From contig JASEFH010000009.1 of assembly GCA_030019205.1 (NCBI GenBank), positions 37,685 through 101,684 of the forward strand: a stretch of DNA of 64,000 nucleotides, given 5' to 3'. Within the stretch, counting starts at the first letter, position 1. Each line of letters begins with the position of its first letter. Shown piece by piece: positions 47,965 to 57,581 of this stretch. Source of the stretch: Methanomicrobiales archaeon. GTDB lineage: Archaea; Halobacteriota; Methanomicrobia; Methanomicrobiales; JACTUA01. The position numbers and the translations under genes are program-made. The notes under the pieces are model-generated. The model saw only the letters and a program-made list of their open reading frames with translations, was not told the origin of the DNA and did no database searches.

Positions 47965-48522
47965 CTACGTATCAATTGCCCTATCCTGTATGCGTGCTGA
48001 TATCTTAATAATATTGTCTGCCACACGCATCGGATCCTCCGCGAAAATCCGAACGAGGGGTTCAATGCCCTCCCGCCCACGGTTCCAGATCGCATCGGGC
48101 ACCCCCTCTCTGCAGCAGAATGCCACACCCCACTCCACCGCCTCGATGCCGGGAGGGACCCTGGCGGGATCGAAGGAGCAGGTGGTGAAGAAGAGCGCCT
48201 CCATCGACCGGATCACCCCTGACGTACAGCGCAGCGTCGCACAGCTTCGGATGGAAGGATCGTGCCGCATCGCCGTGAGCACGCTGCGCATCGCCTCCCC
48301 TCCCCGCCCAAAGGCAATCCGATCCGCCGCGGTCTGCAGATCCTCGCGGCAGCGGATCCCCTCGCCGACCGCTGCCACGTCTCCCCGGTCCCGTGCATTG
48401 GGCATGGCATAGACGATGTCCATGCCGCTCTCCGGGATCAGGCGTTCGTCCAGGAATCGGTTCAACGCGGCGATCGCCCGATTCAGGCCTCGCAGCACGT
48501 GGTCGCGTTCCTGCAGATACAC
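47965..48522 (-). CDS. ThiN-domain protein (thiamine-phosphate synthase type)
   Basis: A 185-residue protein. IPESGMDIVYAMPNARDRGD and the closing part IWNRGREGIEPLVRIFAEDP match the ThiN domain, which in archaea replaces ThiE and joins the thiazole and pyrimidine phosphates. ThiN is often fused to ThiD or to a helix-turn-helix; here it stands alone. GTG 48522 has GGAGGGG 5 nt upstream. It heads the thiN-rps17e-dapA-dapB unit (11-nt gap to S17e). Confidence 0.75.
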   Translation of the reverse strand: MYLQERDHVLRGLNRAIAALNRFLDERLIPESGMDIVYAMPNARDRGDVAAVGEGIRCREDLQTAADRIAFGRGGEAMRSVLTAMRHDPSIRSCATLRCTSGVIRSMEALFFTTCSFDPARVPPGIEAVEWGVAFCCREGVPDAIWNRGREGIEPLVRIFAEDPMRVADNIIKISARIQDRAIDT

Positions 48523-49033
48523 TTCGTCCCCTCCTTAATCCCTCTCTGATCACGCGCCCTTCTTAAACCTATCGGGGTTCCCGAAGAATGGTATAGACGG
48601 GGAGATTCCCCTTTCAGGCAGGGCGGGCATCTCGATCTTCCCTTGTTACATCCACCGGTGGCAAACGATGCGGAGCGGGAGGATAGTGCCGCCCGAAGAT
48701 GGCGAAGATGCCGGCAAGGGGTACAGTTCGCGGCATTCCCGCGATATCTTACCGCCTCTCATCTCGTCGGCGGCGATGCCGGTATCATCGCGGATGGACA
48801 TCGCAGAGCTGGGATGCACCGCCGTTCCTCCATCATTCGGGAACGATGGCACGGCCGCCATCGGAATTGCCGAGGATCGTATAACACCCACGACGGCGAA
48901 CGATACGAGATCCAATCCAGCACTCGTATCCGTCAGCCGGGAGATGAGGGATCTTCGCATCGACACATCAGGCATTGTCAGGTTGATCGGCTGTGCCCGC
49001 GGCACGGGCTCGCCACACTCACGCCGGTCCTCG

Positions 49034-49175
49034 TTAGGGAGAAAGATGGCATCGCGGATATTTTATCCACTTGATGGTATCCCCCTCTGAATAATAATCC
49101 TGGAGATCGGGGCAGAACGCAAAATTGCCATCCGCATCCTTTTCAATGACCACCGAGAATCGAGATGTCTCCATA
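49034..49175 (-). pseudogene. HicB-like antitoxin relic
   Basis: METSRFSVVIE is followed, after a one-base shift in a run of five A, by KDADGNFAFCPDLQDYYSEG, then DTIKW and an early stop. This is the HicB N-terminal fold (VVIEKDEDGNY..CPEL..GDT). The C-terminal DNA-binding part is absent, and no HicA gene is visible next to it. Confidence 0.5.
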
Positions 49176-49439
49176 TCGATTACCCCGCGTATATTCCTGT
49201 ACTCGCATACAATTCCTCTCTCGGTCGGGAAGGGGAATCCATTAAGAAGACAAAAAATTCCTCAGGTATCCGATGATAATCTTTTTCGATGGTAAAGGGA
49301 GCGTGTGATCCGGCTGCGGTGATGAGGAGAGGATTATTCGACCACTACGAGGATTCGATCCGGGATGAAGGCAAGATTGGGGGAGGATGAATGCGATGGC
49401 AACGAAGAAAAGGTAGAAGAGTATGTTATCTAGGGAGGA

Positions 49440-49700
49440 TCTCCACCAATTTGGGATCTTCTCCCAGACGAGTATGAAAGCCAGTACGCGAGCTTTGGGA
49501 CGATCAACGGTGTCGGATCCTACGGCTTCATGCTCACCACGATCGACGGGAACCTCAAGAAGGGAACTGATCCAGATGAAGATCTGAGATGCGACCACCC
49601 AGCAGCTCGTCTACGACAATAAACGGGTGCAGTGGATTTGGCCGAATCAACCACCACGTTCAACGGCGGGTTTGATCCACACAAAATAACCTCATTACTA
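49440..49700 (+). pseudogene. C-terminal relic of a large surface protein
   Basis: YASFGTINGVGSYGFMLTTI and DGNLKK, then in another frame DATTQQLVYDN, then LAESTTTFNGGFDPHK. This order resembles the closing domain of secreted archaeal proteins (an ASFGG-INGxGxYGFMLTAIDG type domain). Several shifts and stops interrupt it, and no upstream part is recognisable. Confidence 0.4.
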
Positions 49701-50484
49701 TGTTCTTTGGGAGCTCGCCGCTCACATTGTGCAGAGATGGACTCACATGTCCGCCCTGCGCAGGCGTGAGCCCGGGGAAGCGGTCATACGATCTATCTCG
49801 ATACCACCAAGACTTCAGGCCTTCCCCCCCGCCGGGAGGATGCGCTCGATCTATCCATAGATGTCGTTCTGACGAACTTCGGCCATCTCAAGGGCATTCT
49901 CGCAAGAGGAAGACGGCTATGACACATAGGCCGAAATATGGGTCATCGGTGAGATCCTGCTCTCTGACGGGCGGTTCTCGACAATGCAGAGGGCGAAGAT
50001 GATCCTGCCGAAAAGGGAAGGGCATTTGTGCGATACGGATTGCCGAGGTTCATATGGATCTCCCCGAAAGCGAACACAGCGGTTGTGCGAAACGATTTGT
50101 GAGGCGTTTATTATCGTTCACGCTCATTGCTGATACAGGCAGCATACGACACCTACGACGCCGTATACGATACGAATCCGAGAGCCGGCAGAACGATGGC
50201 TGAAGCGATATGACCAGGAGATCCAGAAACAATCTGTTTCTGACCTGTGAACAAAAGGTGTGCCGATCGGAAACTAATTTTGAGTCTGGAGACGCCGGCT
50301 TCCCCCATGAACAGGCAGCATCTGCCCCCCGGCGATTCCGCGCACGCAGCGGAAGCCGGGGCGATGGCGGCAGAAGTATCCTGTTCCGCCTGCGGGGAGG
50401 GGGGAGCACCCGGAGGCAGAATGGCAAGCCCCCTTATCACGCCTGTGGTTCCAGCTGGAGCATGCCCCCCTTGCCGCCAGGCGC

Positions 50485-51312
50485 CTATCGCAAGATCCGC
50501 CCTCTCACAGGTCCCGTGAGCGGCAGGGAGTCCCGGTAGTCCCCCAGCGGGTAGGGGTCGTCGCAGATCCAGTTGCGGTCCGCGTCCAGGCAGTCCGGGG
50601 AGTAGTCGCTCCAGTAGTTGCCGCCGAGCCACTTCCCGCCGACGATGTTCCGCCCCCTGGCGAGTTCGGTGCTGAAGACGGCCGATGAGAGGGGCCTATC
50701 GCCCCGGATGAGCACGTTCTCCGCATTCCGGAAGTAATTGTTCGTGATGACGACCGAAGCAAAATCGTCGATGACCACGCCGATGCCGTTGTCCGCGATC
50801 CGGCTGTTCGAGACCCCGACGCCTGATAGCGGCTCGATCAAGACGCCCATATCGCTCCCACTGATCCTGCAGTTCTGGATGTCGGCCCCGCCGTCGGCAA
50901 CACTGACTCCAAACCGGTTGTTACGGAAGGTGCAGCCGCTGATGCTGACACCGAATGCGCTGCTGACACTAACGCCGGTGTTCCAGTCGGTCAGCACCAG
51001 GTTGCGGACAGTGGCCCCATCTGATAGGTCCATGGTGGGGATCTTCACGGCTGTATCCGTCCCGATGCCGTCCAGGGTGTGACCCCGCCCGTCGATGGTG
51101 GCATCGGCATTGACGACGATGCAGGCACCGGAGGGACCGGGAGCCACGTTCATGAGATTCCGGGTCAGGATATACGTGCCCGGCTGGTCGATCACCATGC
51201 AGCCCGTGATTGGAGTCCCCCGCACGGGTCCGTTCGCCGATCGGGCCGCCGCTGGGGCGGCCAGAACGAGGCACACGATAAGAAAAACGATGAACAACGT
51301 TGCGTTCCGCAT
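50485..51312 (-). CDS. NosD-like right-handed beta-helix protein, secreted
   Basis: A 275-residue protein with a signal peptide (NATLFIVFLIVCLVLAAPAAA), then GTYILTRNLMN and DATIDGRGHTLDG, and successive beta-helix rungs (VSISGCTFRNNRFGVSVADG and onward). The closing segment GGNYWSDYSPDCLDADRNWI is typical of NosD/periplasmic copper-binding repeat proteins in methanogens. It is probably a cell-surface carbohydrate- or protein-binding module. No membrane anchor is visible. Confidence 0.82.
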   Translation of the reverse strand: MRNATLFIVFLIVCLVLAAPAAARSANGPVRGTPITGCMVIDQPGTYILTRNLMNVAPGPSGACIVVNADATIDGRGHTLDGIGTDTAVKIPTMDLSDGATVRNLVLTDWNTGVSVSSAFGVSISGCTFRNNRFGVSVADGGADIQNCRISGSDMGVLIEPLSGVGVSNSRIADNGIGVVIDDFASVVITNNYFRNAENVLIRGDRPLSSAVFSTELARGRNIVGGKWLGGNYWSDYSPDCLDADRNWICDDPYPLGDYRDSLPLTGPVRGRILR

Positions 51313-51558
51313 CTACCCTCACCTTCAGGAGAATGCGGGACAATAGCCATATCGAGGGATAAATGTAATGCCCGCAGTGGCGGCGGGGTATACCCGGCAA
51401 GGGTGTTTCGCACGGCAATCGGGGAGCTCCTCCGCACGCTGTGAGGTGCACACGCCATCCCGCAGAAGGCGCTCGGAGGCCCGGAGTGGGAGTGCCGGAG
51501 AAGATTGGATCCTGCAAATGTGTTCTACTCCAGCTGATGGGCGATCTCGCCCGGCCCT

Positions 51559-51999
51559 GTGCATCAGAGCGAGGGATTAGATAAAGCAGAAACGATCTCT
51601 TCTAAAGAGCTACCGGAGAGAAGCAAAGACTGGGTGAACCAGGCCAGACGGGACCTGAATGTGGCAGAAAAGATGATGTACGCCGGATCGTTCGAGTGGT
51701 CCTGCTTTATCGCCCAGCAGGCTGCGGGAAAAGCCGTGAAGGCAGCATTCCAGAAGCTGCATGCAGTCGCCTGGGGTTACTCGGTCATGGATTTATTGAA
51801 GGCTCTCTCCGATAAGGTGACGGTACCCGAAGAGCTCTACGACTGTGCCAGGAGCCCCGGCAGGTACTATGTTACCGGGAGGTACCCGAACGGATTCGGG
51901 TCGGGAAGTCCGTACGAGTACTTCTCACGGAAGGATGCAGAGGATGCCATCGTTTGTGATCGAAGAATCATCGAATTCTGCTCGGGTATTCTGGCTTGA
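51559..51999 (+). CDS. HEPN domain protein
   Basis: A 146-residue helical protein. WVNQARRDLNVAEKMMYAG and WSCFIAQQAAGKAVKAAF are the standard HEPN helices, and a segment RYPNGFGSGSPYEYF lies near the end. HEPN proteins paired with MNT nucleotidyltransferases form toxin-antitoxin-like modules. The canonical RNase motif (RxxxxH) is not obvious here. The GTG start is uncertain. The partner gene directly downstream is frameshifted. Confidence 0.75.
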   Translation: MHQSEGLDKAETISSKELPERSKDWVNQARRDLNVAEKMMYAGSFEWSCFIAQQAAGKAVKAAFQKLHAVAWGYSVMDLLKALSDKVTVPEELYDCARSPGRYYVTGRYPNGFGSGSPYEYFSRKDAEDAIVCDRRIIEFCSGILA

Positions 52000-52009
52000 A
52001 GAGGAGAGT

Positions 52010-52305
52010 TTGATCGCCGAACTCCGCGGGGCAGCCAAGCGAATCGGTGAAGCAGAGAGCGATGCTGTCAGGATCGTCCTTTTGGCTCCCTCGCGGAGGG
52101 CCGAGGCGTCCCCGGGAGCGATGCCGATATCCTGGTCGTCCTTCGGAGCGCTCACTGGCAATTTCCGGAGAGGATGGTGGAGCGGGCAAAGAGGTTCGCT
52201 GCCGTCCCGTTCCCGATCGAAGTCTTTCCCTTTACGGTAGACGAACTCGACAGTCCCCTCGCCCGAGAGGCGCTCATGCGGGGAATCGTGCTGTTCTCTC
52301 GGTGA
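52010..52305 (+). pseudogene. MNT nucleotidyltransferase partner, frameshifted
   Basis: The frame from about 52010 reads IAELRGAAKRIGEAESDAV and RIVL. It then shifts at a run of four T (52080-52083), where five would restore GSLAEGRGVPGSDADILVVL. This contains the nucleotidyltransferase GS motif and DxD pair. The shifted frame continues to FPIEVFPFTVDELD and stops at 52303-52305. A single missing base breaks the gene; a sequencing error in the homopolymer is the alternative. Confidence 0.65.
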
Positions 52306-53012
52306 AGAATATTCGGAGAGCGTGTAGCGATCAGGACCGGTTAAGATCCGGGATAGGCGATCCTGTGCCCACAACACAGCGGGAAGTACACCGCAAATGC
52401 ACATACAGAGGGAGCACCTGCCATCCATTATTTCCAAACTGAGAGGGCCGACTCGGGCACGTATCAGGGGGGCACCAGGGCATGATCATAGCCGTATCGC
52501 ATAGCAAGCGGGAAAGTCCTGTGTTCTGCTGTGAACCTCCCCCCTGCAGTCTGCCACTCCCGCTCCCGCACCGGCAATTCCTTGTTTCGGTTAAAAACTA
52601 CTAATGAAAATCGCACGAAACAGAATTAGAATATAATTCTATCGACCTGCAGGGCAGTATACGAAAATAATTGAAGCGTTTCGGGACTCACGGTATACTT
52701 CAGGAAAAAGTGTGTGGATGCTGATATTGAACGATCTCCATCGTATTACGGAGCCGGCATGGAGGGTTCGACGCCGTGCAACGATACCGATAGGCGATCA
52801 GGTCCTCCCGGGCGCCCCACCCAGCGCCATCGACGACCCCGAGTCTCTCGGACCGCCCGTCCCTGCCCCTTCTGTTGCGGGCGATCACGGGCAATCGATC
52901 TCCCCCATGCGACGATGAATGCACCCATGGGGGGTGAATACTCTGATATGGCCGTGTGCATACCCGTCTGGATCATGCAAGGACCCCCGAGGGTATCCTT
53001 TGAAAAAGAGGT
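52306..53012. other. Intergenic region
   Basis: About 700 nt; AT-rich at 52590-52700, GC-rich elsewhere. I see no supportable gene. Confidence 0.4.
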
Positions 53013-53465
53013 TCATGAGTTACCGGACCAGTTGGATCCCCCCTGCATATGCATGATTATTCTGTACTCTGTCGTGTCCAGGTAGGCAATACTCTCTTCC
53101 TCGGTCTCGTTGACAATACAGTAGTCGCCGTACCACGTATCCCCCGAGCGAACCCATACAGAAGAGGGATCGTGATACGAGACGGCACTGACATTGGGCG
53201 TGGTGTTGTAGAAGACCCAGTATTTGCCGGTGGACTCGTTCATCGAGATGTTCTCGATCGATCGGATGATCATCCCGTTGGGGCGGTCCACGTATGACCA
53301 CTCGGATACGCGGTAGGAGAAATTGCCGAGTTCTGAAGCCTCATCCAGGTTTGCCAGCAGGGTGCCGTACTCAAACGCCCAAGTCTGTGAAACGATCTTC
53401 CCGGATCCCGGTCCCGGTTCGACGAAGATAACCGCAAGGGTCGGATTGCTGATCGGGTAGCGCAC
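53013..53465 (-). CDS. Hypothetical beta-rich protein, possibly truncated
   Basis: A 150-residue frame with protein-like composition (SYRVSEWSYVDRPNGMIIRS, then YWVFYNTTPNVSAVSYHDPS) and N-glycosylation-type sites, which suggest an exported protein. However, it has no signal peptide, and the GTG start at 53465 has poor context. The 5' end may be lost. I do not recognise the family. Confidence 0.45.
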   Translation of the reverse strand: MRYPISNPTLAVIFVEPGPGSGKIVSQTWAFEYGTLLANLDEASELGNFSYRVSEWSYVDRPNGMIIRSIENISMNESTGKYWVFYNTTPNVSAVSYHDPSSVWVRSGDTWYGDYCIVNETEEESIAYLDTTEYRIIMHMQGGSNWSGNS

Positions 53466-53500
53466 CTCACCTTACCAGAGGATCTGCGGGATGACGTTCT

Positions 53501-53968
53501 CTACCCCTGAACGATTAAATGGGTGATCCGTTTGCTGGACGAGCCGTTCGATTCGCACCTCTCCCACATCGCTATCCCCGGCAACGGCTGGCCGAACGCT
53601 GACATACCACATCCCGGAACTCCGGGGTGCTTCGCCGAGCCCGCGCTGTAGACCGCATAGACTCTGACAGACTCGCCGGCGTCCATCCAGAATACGCGGG
53701 ATGCCGTACGGCTGATATCCGTACTGCCCGGGTATTTCCAGTAGATCTCGTAATAGACGTCCCCGCCACCTCCCGTGTTGGTCACATTGATTCCGATCTC
53801 ATTCCCGACAACGTCTCCGAACGGAGAATTGCTCTGTCCGATGCTGTAGCTCTCTTCCAATACAGGTTGCGGCGAGGCAGCACAAACAGCAGATATGCCC
53901 CCTGACACGATGAGCGCGAGCACTGCCAGGAGCACCCAGGACCCTACCCTGAAAACCATTTCCCTCAT
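53501..53968 (-). CDS. Small secreted protein
   Basis: A 155-residue protein with a signal peptide (FRVGSWVLLAVLALIVSGGI) and a beta-sandwich-like body (GNEIGINVTNTGGGGDVYYE, then GESVRVYAVYSAG). GGGGGAG lies just upstream of the ATG. The function is unknown. It lies 35 nt upstream of the preceding hypothetical frame on the same strand. Confidence 0.65.
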   Translation of the reverse strand: MREMVFRVGSWVLLAVLALIVSGGISAVCAASPQPVLEESYSIGQSNSPFGDVVGNEIGINVTNTGGGGDVYYEIYWKYPGSTDISRTASRVFWMDAGESVRVYAVYSAGSAKHPGVPGCGMSAFGQPLPGIAMWERCESNGSSSKRITHLIVQG

Positions 53969-54134
53969 CCTCTCCCCCGCACCCCGACCCTGGTTGCAGG
54001 CGGCGCATAAAAATGCTTGCCTGGCGGCGAACAGTACAGGCGAACCACTACGTGAGCGGGAGGGCTCCGGGGTTTATTCCCGAACCCGATGCCCTACCCC
54101 CTCGCGGAGCATTCCGCAGTCGCGATCGTCCGGC

Positions 54135-55409
54135 CTATCTCGGGGGGACGGGTTCTGCCGTCCCATTCGTCACCGTTCCATTGGTAGTGGGAACGGCTGT
54201 CACATTTGCTGTCGGGGTCAGGTTGGCCGTAACATTCGGCATCGGCTGTCCGGGCGTTCCCGTTGGAGTAACCGCAGGTGTCGCGTTCGGACTCCAGGGT
54301 ATGATGCTGAACTCCGGCACTCCGTAGCCATAGACGGGATCTTTGCCCGTCGGTCCGAGGTCCCGCACCGCGCTGTACAGCCGTTCCTTGATCTGACCTG
54401 CATTCTCATCGGGGAACCCGCTCCAGATCAGCGCTGTAATGCCCGCGATATGGGGGGCGGCTGCGCTGGTTCCCGGGAAGACCCCCCGGTAGTACCAGGC
54501 GGGAAAATCCCCCACGCCCGAGACCTGCACACGGCTGTAGGACATGATGTCCGGTTTGATCCGGGTCTCCGGCCGCGGGTACGTGATGGTCACGGGCCCT
54601 CGGGACGAGAACGCCTCGACATTGCCGGTGCCGGCATCCAGCGCTCCCACGGTGATAACTTCGGGTAGAGCGGCAAGGCCATGGATGGAATCGGCAGACA
54701 CGAGAAACTCTTCGGGCGTTATATTACTGGTTCCATAGATGTACAGCTCGAGATTCCTCGGGACCTGCATCACACCCCTTCCGACGTAGTTCCCTATCAG
54801 CACTCCCACCCTGACGGGAGTCTCGTTCGAATTCTCGATATGGATATCCTCCATGGGATACGGATAGAGTGCCTCCCCCTGCGTCCGGTCGGATCGTTCT
54901 ATTACCTCTTCTGCACGGGGGTCCCAGAGAATGAGATCGTAGTCGTTCTCCGGGGATCCCCACCTGTCATCCCACTGGAGGATGATGTATGCCACCTCGT
55001 CCGGCTCGAGATCGATGAAGAGGAAGGGAGACCTCTCCCTGCCAGTGCTGAACTCGTGGAACAGGTACATGCCGTCGAGGAGAGCGTCTCCCGTCCCCTC
55101 GTCCGATGCGTTGAACATTCCCTGGTAATGGCGTTGCGCAGAGTTCCCGGCCGCAGCGATGAGGATCGTCTCGTTCTTCGCCAGCAGCCGCTTCACCATG
55201 TCCGCCGCGTCGCCGTCCTCGAAGTAGGGGGCGGTGGGAACTCCGACATCCTCCACGATCACGTCGCAGCCTGCTTCAGCGAGGGCGTAGATGGCGTTGA
55301 GGAGAGAGATCTCGTCGCTCCCGTATTCGTGGAAGTAGAGCTCCGCTCCGGGCGCGATCTCGTGGACGATCTCCAGCATGGCCGTCCCCTCGTTCTGCCG
55401 GGTCGACAT
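54135..55409 (-). CDS. Subtilase-like protein, C-terminal part
   Basis: A 424-residue frame carrying most of an S8 peptidase domain. EGTAMLEIVHEIAPGAEL occupies the position of the usual HGTxVA motif, with Glu for His. The oxyanion Asn region is AAAGNSA, and the nucleophile is in FPGTSAAAPHIAGI. A Thr/Asn/Pro-rich tail (PTGTPGQPMPNVTANLTPTA) closes the chain, without a clear membrane anchor. The catalytic Asp and signal peptide are in the upstream frame, which ends where this one begins (TGATG). Confidence 0.7.
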   Translation of the reverse strand: MSTRQNEGTAMLEIVHEIAPGAELYFHEYGSDEISLLNAIYALAEAGCDVIVEDVGVPTAPYFEDGDAADMVKRLLAKNETILIAAAGNSAQRHYQGMFNASDEGTGDALLDGMYLFHEFSTGRERSPFLFIDLEPDEVAYIILQWDDRWGSPENDYDLILWDPRAEEVIERSDRTQGEALYPYPMEDIHIENSNETPVRVGVLIGNYVGRGVMQVPRNLELYIYGTSNITPEEFLVSADSIHGLAALPEVITVGALDAGTGNVEAFSSRGPVTITYPRPETRIKPDIMSYSRVQVSGVGDFPAWYYRGVFPGTSAAAPHIAGITALIWSGFPDENAGQIKERLYSAVRDLGPTGKDPVYGYGVPEFSIIPWSPNATPAVTPTGTPGQPMPNVTANLTPTANVTAVPTTNGTVTNGTAEPVPPR

Positions 55410-55810
55410 CAGGCGGCCCGGTTCTTCAGGACACGGACACCTTGGGGGAGATCCCCGGCATCCACGGCATCCTGCAGATTGTCCACGCCGTCAGAGATGA
55501 CGCCCACACGGATACCTTCCCCGGTTGCCCCCAGAGACCGCACCAGGTTGGGGATGCGGTGCAGTTCCACACCCTCGGAGACAACCGATCCTCCATCTGT
55601 GATATTCTCCTGGTACGACACGAGAGCCCCTATGGGCCGATCCGCCTGGAGATCCTGCACGGATGCCAGCTTCTCGAACAGCACGATGATGTCCCCTTCG
55701 GACTCGCCGGCATCTGCGTCAAAAGAGGAACCGGCACAGCACATGCCGTGGGCCAGAAGAACTGTCAAGAACAGAAGTATACCCACGGCCCGTCGTTTGA
55801 TGTTGGGCAC
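55409..55810 (-). CDS. Subtilase-like protein, N-terminal part (frameshifted)
   Basis: A 133-residue frame with a signal peptide (RAVGILLFLTVLLAHGMCCA), a prodomain-like stretch, and the catalytic Asp motif GIRVGVISDGVD. It stops right after VRVLKNRAA, and the remainder of the peptidase continues in the -1 frame at 55409. Either a single-base mutation has split the gene or expression needs frameshifting or re-initiation at the TGATG overlap. There is no obvious slippery heptamer. Confidence 0.65.
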   Translation of the reverse strand: MPNIKRRAVGILLFLTVLLAHGMCCAGSSFDADAGESEGDIIVLFEKLASVQDLQADRPIGALVSYQENITDGGSVVSEGVELHRIPNLVRSLGATGEGIRVGVISDGVDNLQDAVDAGDLPQGVRVLKNRAA

Positions 55811-56300
55811 GATGTAACACCGCGCGATGGTACCATTTCTACTATAAATAGATTATCCGTATTCTGATGGCAGAACGGTCCGGTATCCTGCCGGACGGCG
55901 GGGCCGCTCAGATCCGCGACGGGAAGCGTGGATGCTGAGCGGGGTCCGGGGGCGGCGATGGCGGCTGATCGGCAGGGCTAGGGAGACATGAGCCGATGCA
56001 GGAGGACTGCCCCTTCCAGCAGATGTATTTTCCCTCCAGCTGCGCAGCATTCCGTTCGACTCCCTGCGTCATGAAGGTATTGCGCGCCTCTGCTACATTC
56101 CCGTGCAGGATCCGCACAACAGCGACCGCATGACATCCGTGGCCAAGGGCGATACGCTGGTGCTGCTCGTATGCAGAGGGGAAGAATCTCCCTTCCCAGA
56201 ACCGAAAAAATCGGCGATGCTGCGCCGCATGCCCTCCCGATCCCCCTGTCTTTCTCGCTGCCGTGCGGGTGCGCCCGATCTGCAGGCGATGCAAGGGCCG
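55811..56300. other. Intergenic region
   Basis: About 490 nt; an AT-rich stretch at 55835-55865 is a likely promoter for the subtilase gene. No gene is visible. Confidence 0.4.
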
Positions 56301-57004
56301 TCAAAAAGACTCTTCACGGCGGGACGGCCAGACACGGAGGAGGTAGATGGCGATGGTAATGAGGAGCAGGCCGAAGAGGAGGTTGTACGCGGAACTCTCC
56401 ACCCAGGTCAGGGTGTTCCCGAAGGAGAAGAGGGCCGTGGCGACCGAGTAGAGGCCCGCCGCCAGGAGGGCGATCGCGGGGATGGCGGGGCAGAGGGAGA
56501 AGAGCGGGGCGGGCAGGAAGGGGAAGCGGCGCAGAAAAGGCTCGCGGTAGAGGGCGAGGAGCATGGGCATGCTGGCGGCGAGGAAGAGCCACTCAAACGG
56601 ACTTGTCAGTTCCCGCAGCAGCCCCACCAGGAGGAAGTCCTCCACGGGCTCTGCGGTGAAGGGCCCGAGCAGCGGGAAGAGCCAGTTGGCGGGAAACAGC
56701 CACATCGCATCCAGGAGCTGGGGTAGGAGGACGCCGGCGGTGACGGCGAGGAGGGTGAGGCTCCCCCGGCGGTGCAGCTGCAGGAAGCCCGGGAGCGCGA
56801 GGATGAGGACGGCGAAGATGTCGTGGGCGAGGAGCCGTCCGTAGTCGAGCGACCCCGCGAGCAGGATGTGGCCGACGGGCTTGTCGATCAGGTCGGGGAG
56901 GAGGGCCCCGAGGGCCAGGGCCCCACCAGCCGCCGCTCTCACGTTGCCCGGAAGAGGAAGATCCCGAGAAGGAGGCCGAAAAAGAGGTGGGCCGCAACCA
57001 GCAT
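56301..57004 (-). pseudogene. Membrane metal-dependent hydrolase (YdjM/DUF457 type), frameshifted
   Basis: The N-terminal piece MLVAAHLFFGLLLGIFLFRA runs in one frame and hits TGA at 56941-56939. The rest continues in another frame from about 56935: GALLPDLIDKPVGHILL, YGRLLAHDIFAVLIL, and several membrane helices to PSRREESF. The order matches YdjM-type membrane hydrolases, whose His and Asp residues are here (AAH, LPDLIDKP, HD). One indel near 56940 separates the parts. Confidence 0.6.
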
Positions 57005-57047
57005 GCATGGTAGGGTGGATCGAAACGGGATAAAAAAGGTGGCCGGA

Positions 57048-57329
57048 CTATCCCTCGAACTCGAGCTCCACGCCCCCCACCAGGCTCGCGGCGATATTGT
57101 AGACGGCGGCGATGATCGCGCCGTAGATGAAGCCGATGACAGCGTACAGGAGGGGGATGAGTATCAGCAGGGCGAGCCCCAGGCCGGCCGCCCCCAGGGG
57201 CATGCCGGAGAGGGTGCCCAGGCTCGCGAAGAGGGCGACGAACACCCCGACGATGAGGCCGATGACGGCCATGATGATTGCCACGATTTTCGCTACCGAG
57301 AGGATGCCGAGTCTTCGGAGAACGGGCAT
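57048..57329 (-). CDS. Small membrane protein
   Basis: A 93-residue protein with two long hydrophobic segments (KIVAIIMAVIGLIVGVFVAL and LLYAVIGFIYGAIIAAVYNI). It ends in the acidic tail GGVELEFEG. GGTG lies 5 nt before the ATG. Similar small proteins are common in methanogens; the function is unknown. Confidence 0.72.
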   Translation of the reverse strand: MPVLRRLGILSVAKIVAIIMAVIGLIVGVFVALFASLGTLSGMPLGAAGLGLALLILIPLLYAVIGFIYGAIIAAVYNIAASLVGGVELEFEG

Positions 57330-57581
57330 GGTAACACCGGATACCGGTTGCGGGAGGAGGGGATAAAGGATAGCGATTCGAACCGAAGGGACCGGAAGCA
57401 AAAGCACATCTGGATACCGGCGGCAGGAGTTCGATTCGGTCTCGCCTGCCTGTTCTGGGAGAAGTTGATTGGGGGGCCAAATAAAGGATTACCGTTGCCT
57501 CCCCACGCCGATACGAAAAAGATTCCGATACGACCCTAAGAGATGGGATGTTCCCGAGAAGCCGCTGGGATCAGAGTCGCT

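Larger units (their letters stand above)
48523..50484. other. Gene-poor region with decayed genes
   Basis: Nearly 2 kb with no intact gene. It holds a HicB relic (49034-49175) and a surface-protein relic (49440-49700). A further protein-like piece near 50000-50200 (for example GRAFVRYGLPRFIWISPKAN, with several frame changes) has no identified family. Confidence 0.45.

Noticed and set aside
48646..49090. Overlapping open frames on both strands at 48.6-49.1 kb
   Set aside because: No start signals, no family likeness, and both strands are equally open.
49242..49598. 118-codon minus-strand frame with hydrophobic stretches
   Set aside because: It lies opposite the surface-protein relic, whose forward frame fits a known domain; the hydrophobic stretch is probably incidental.
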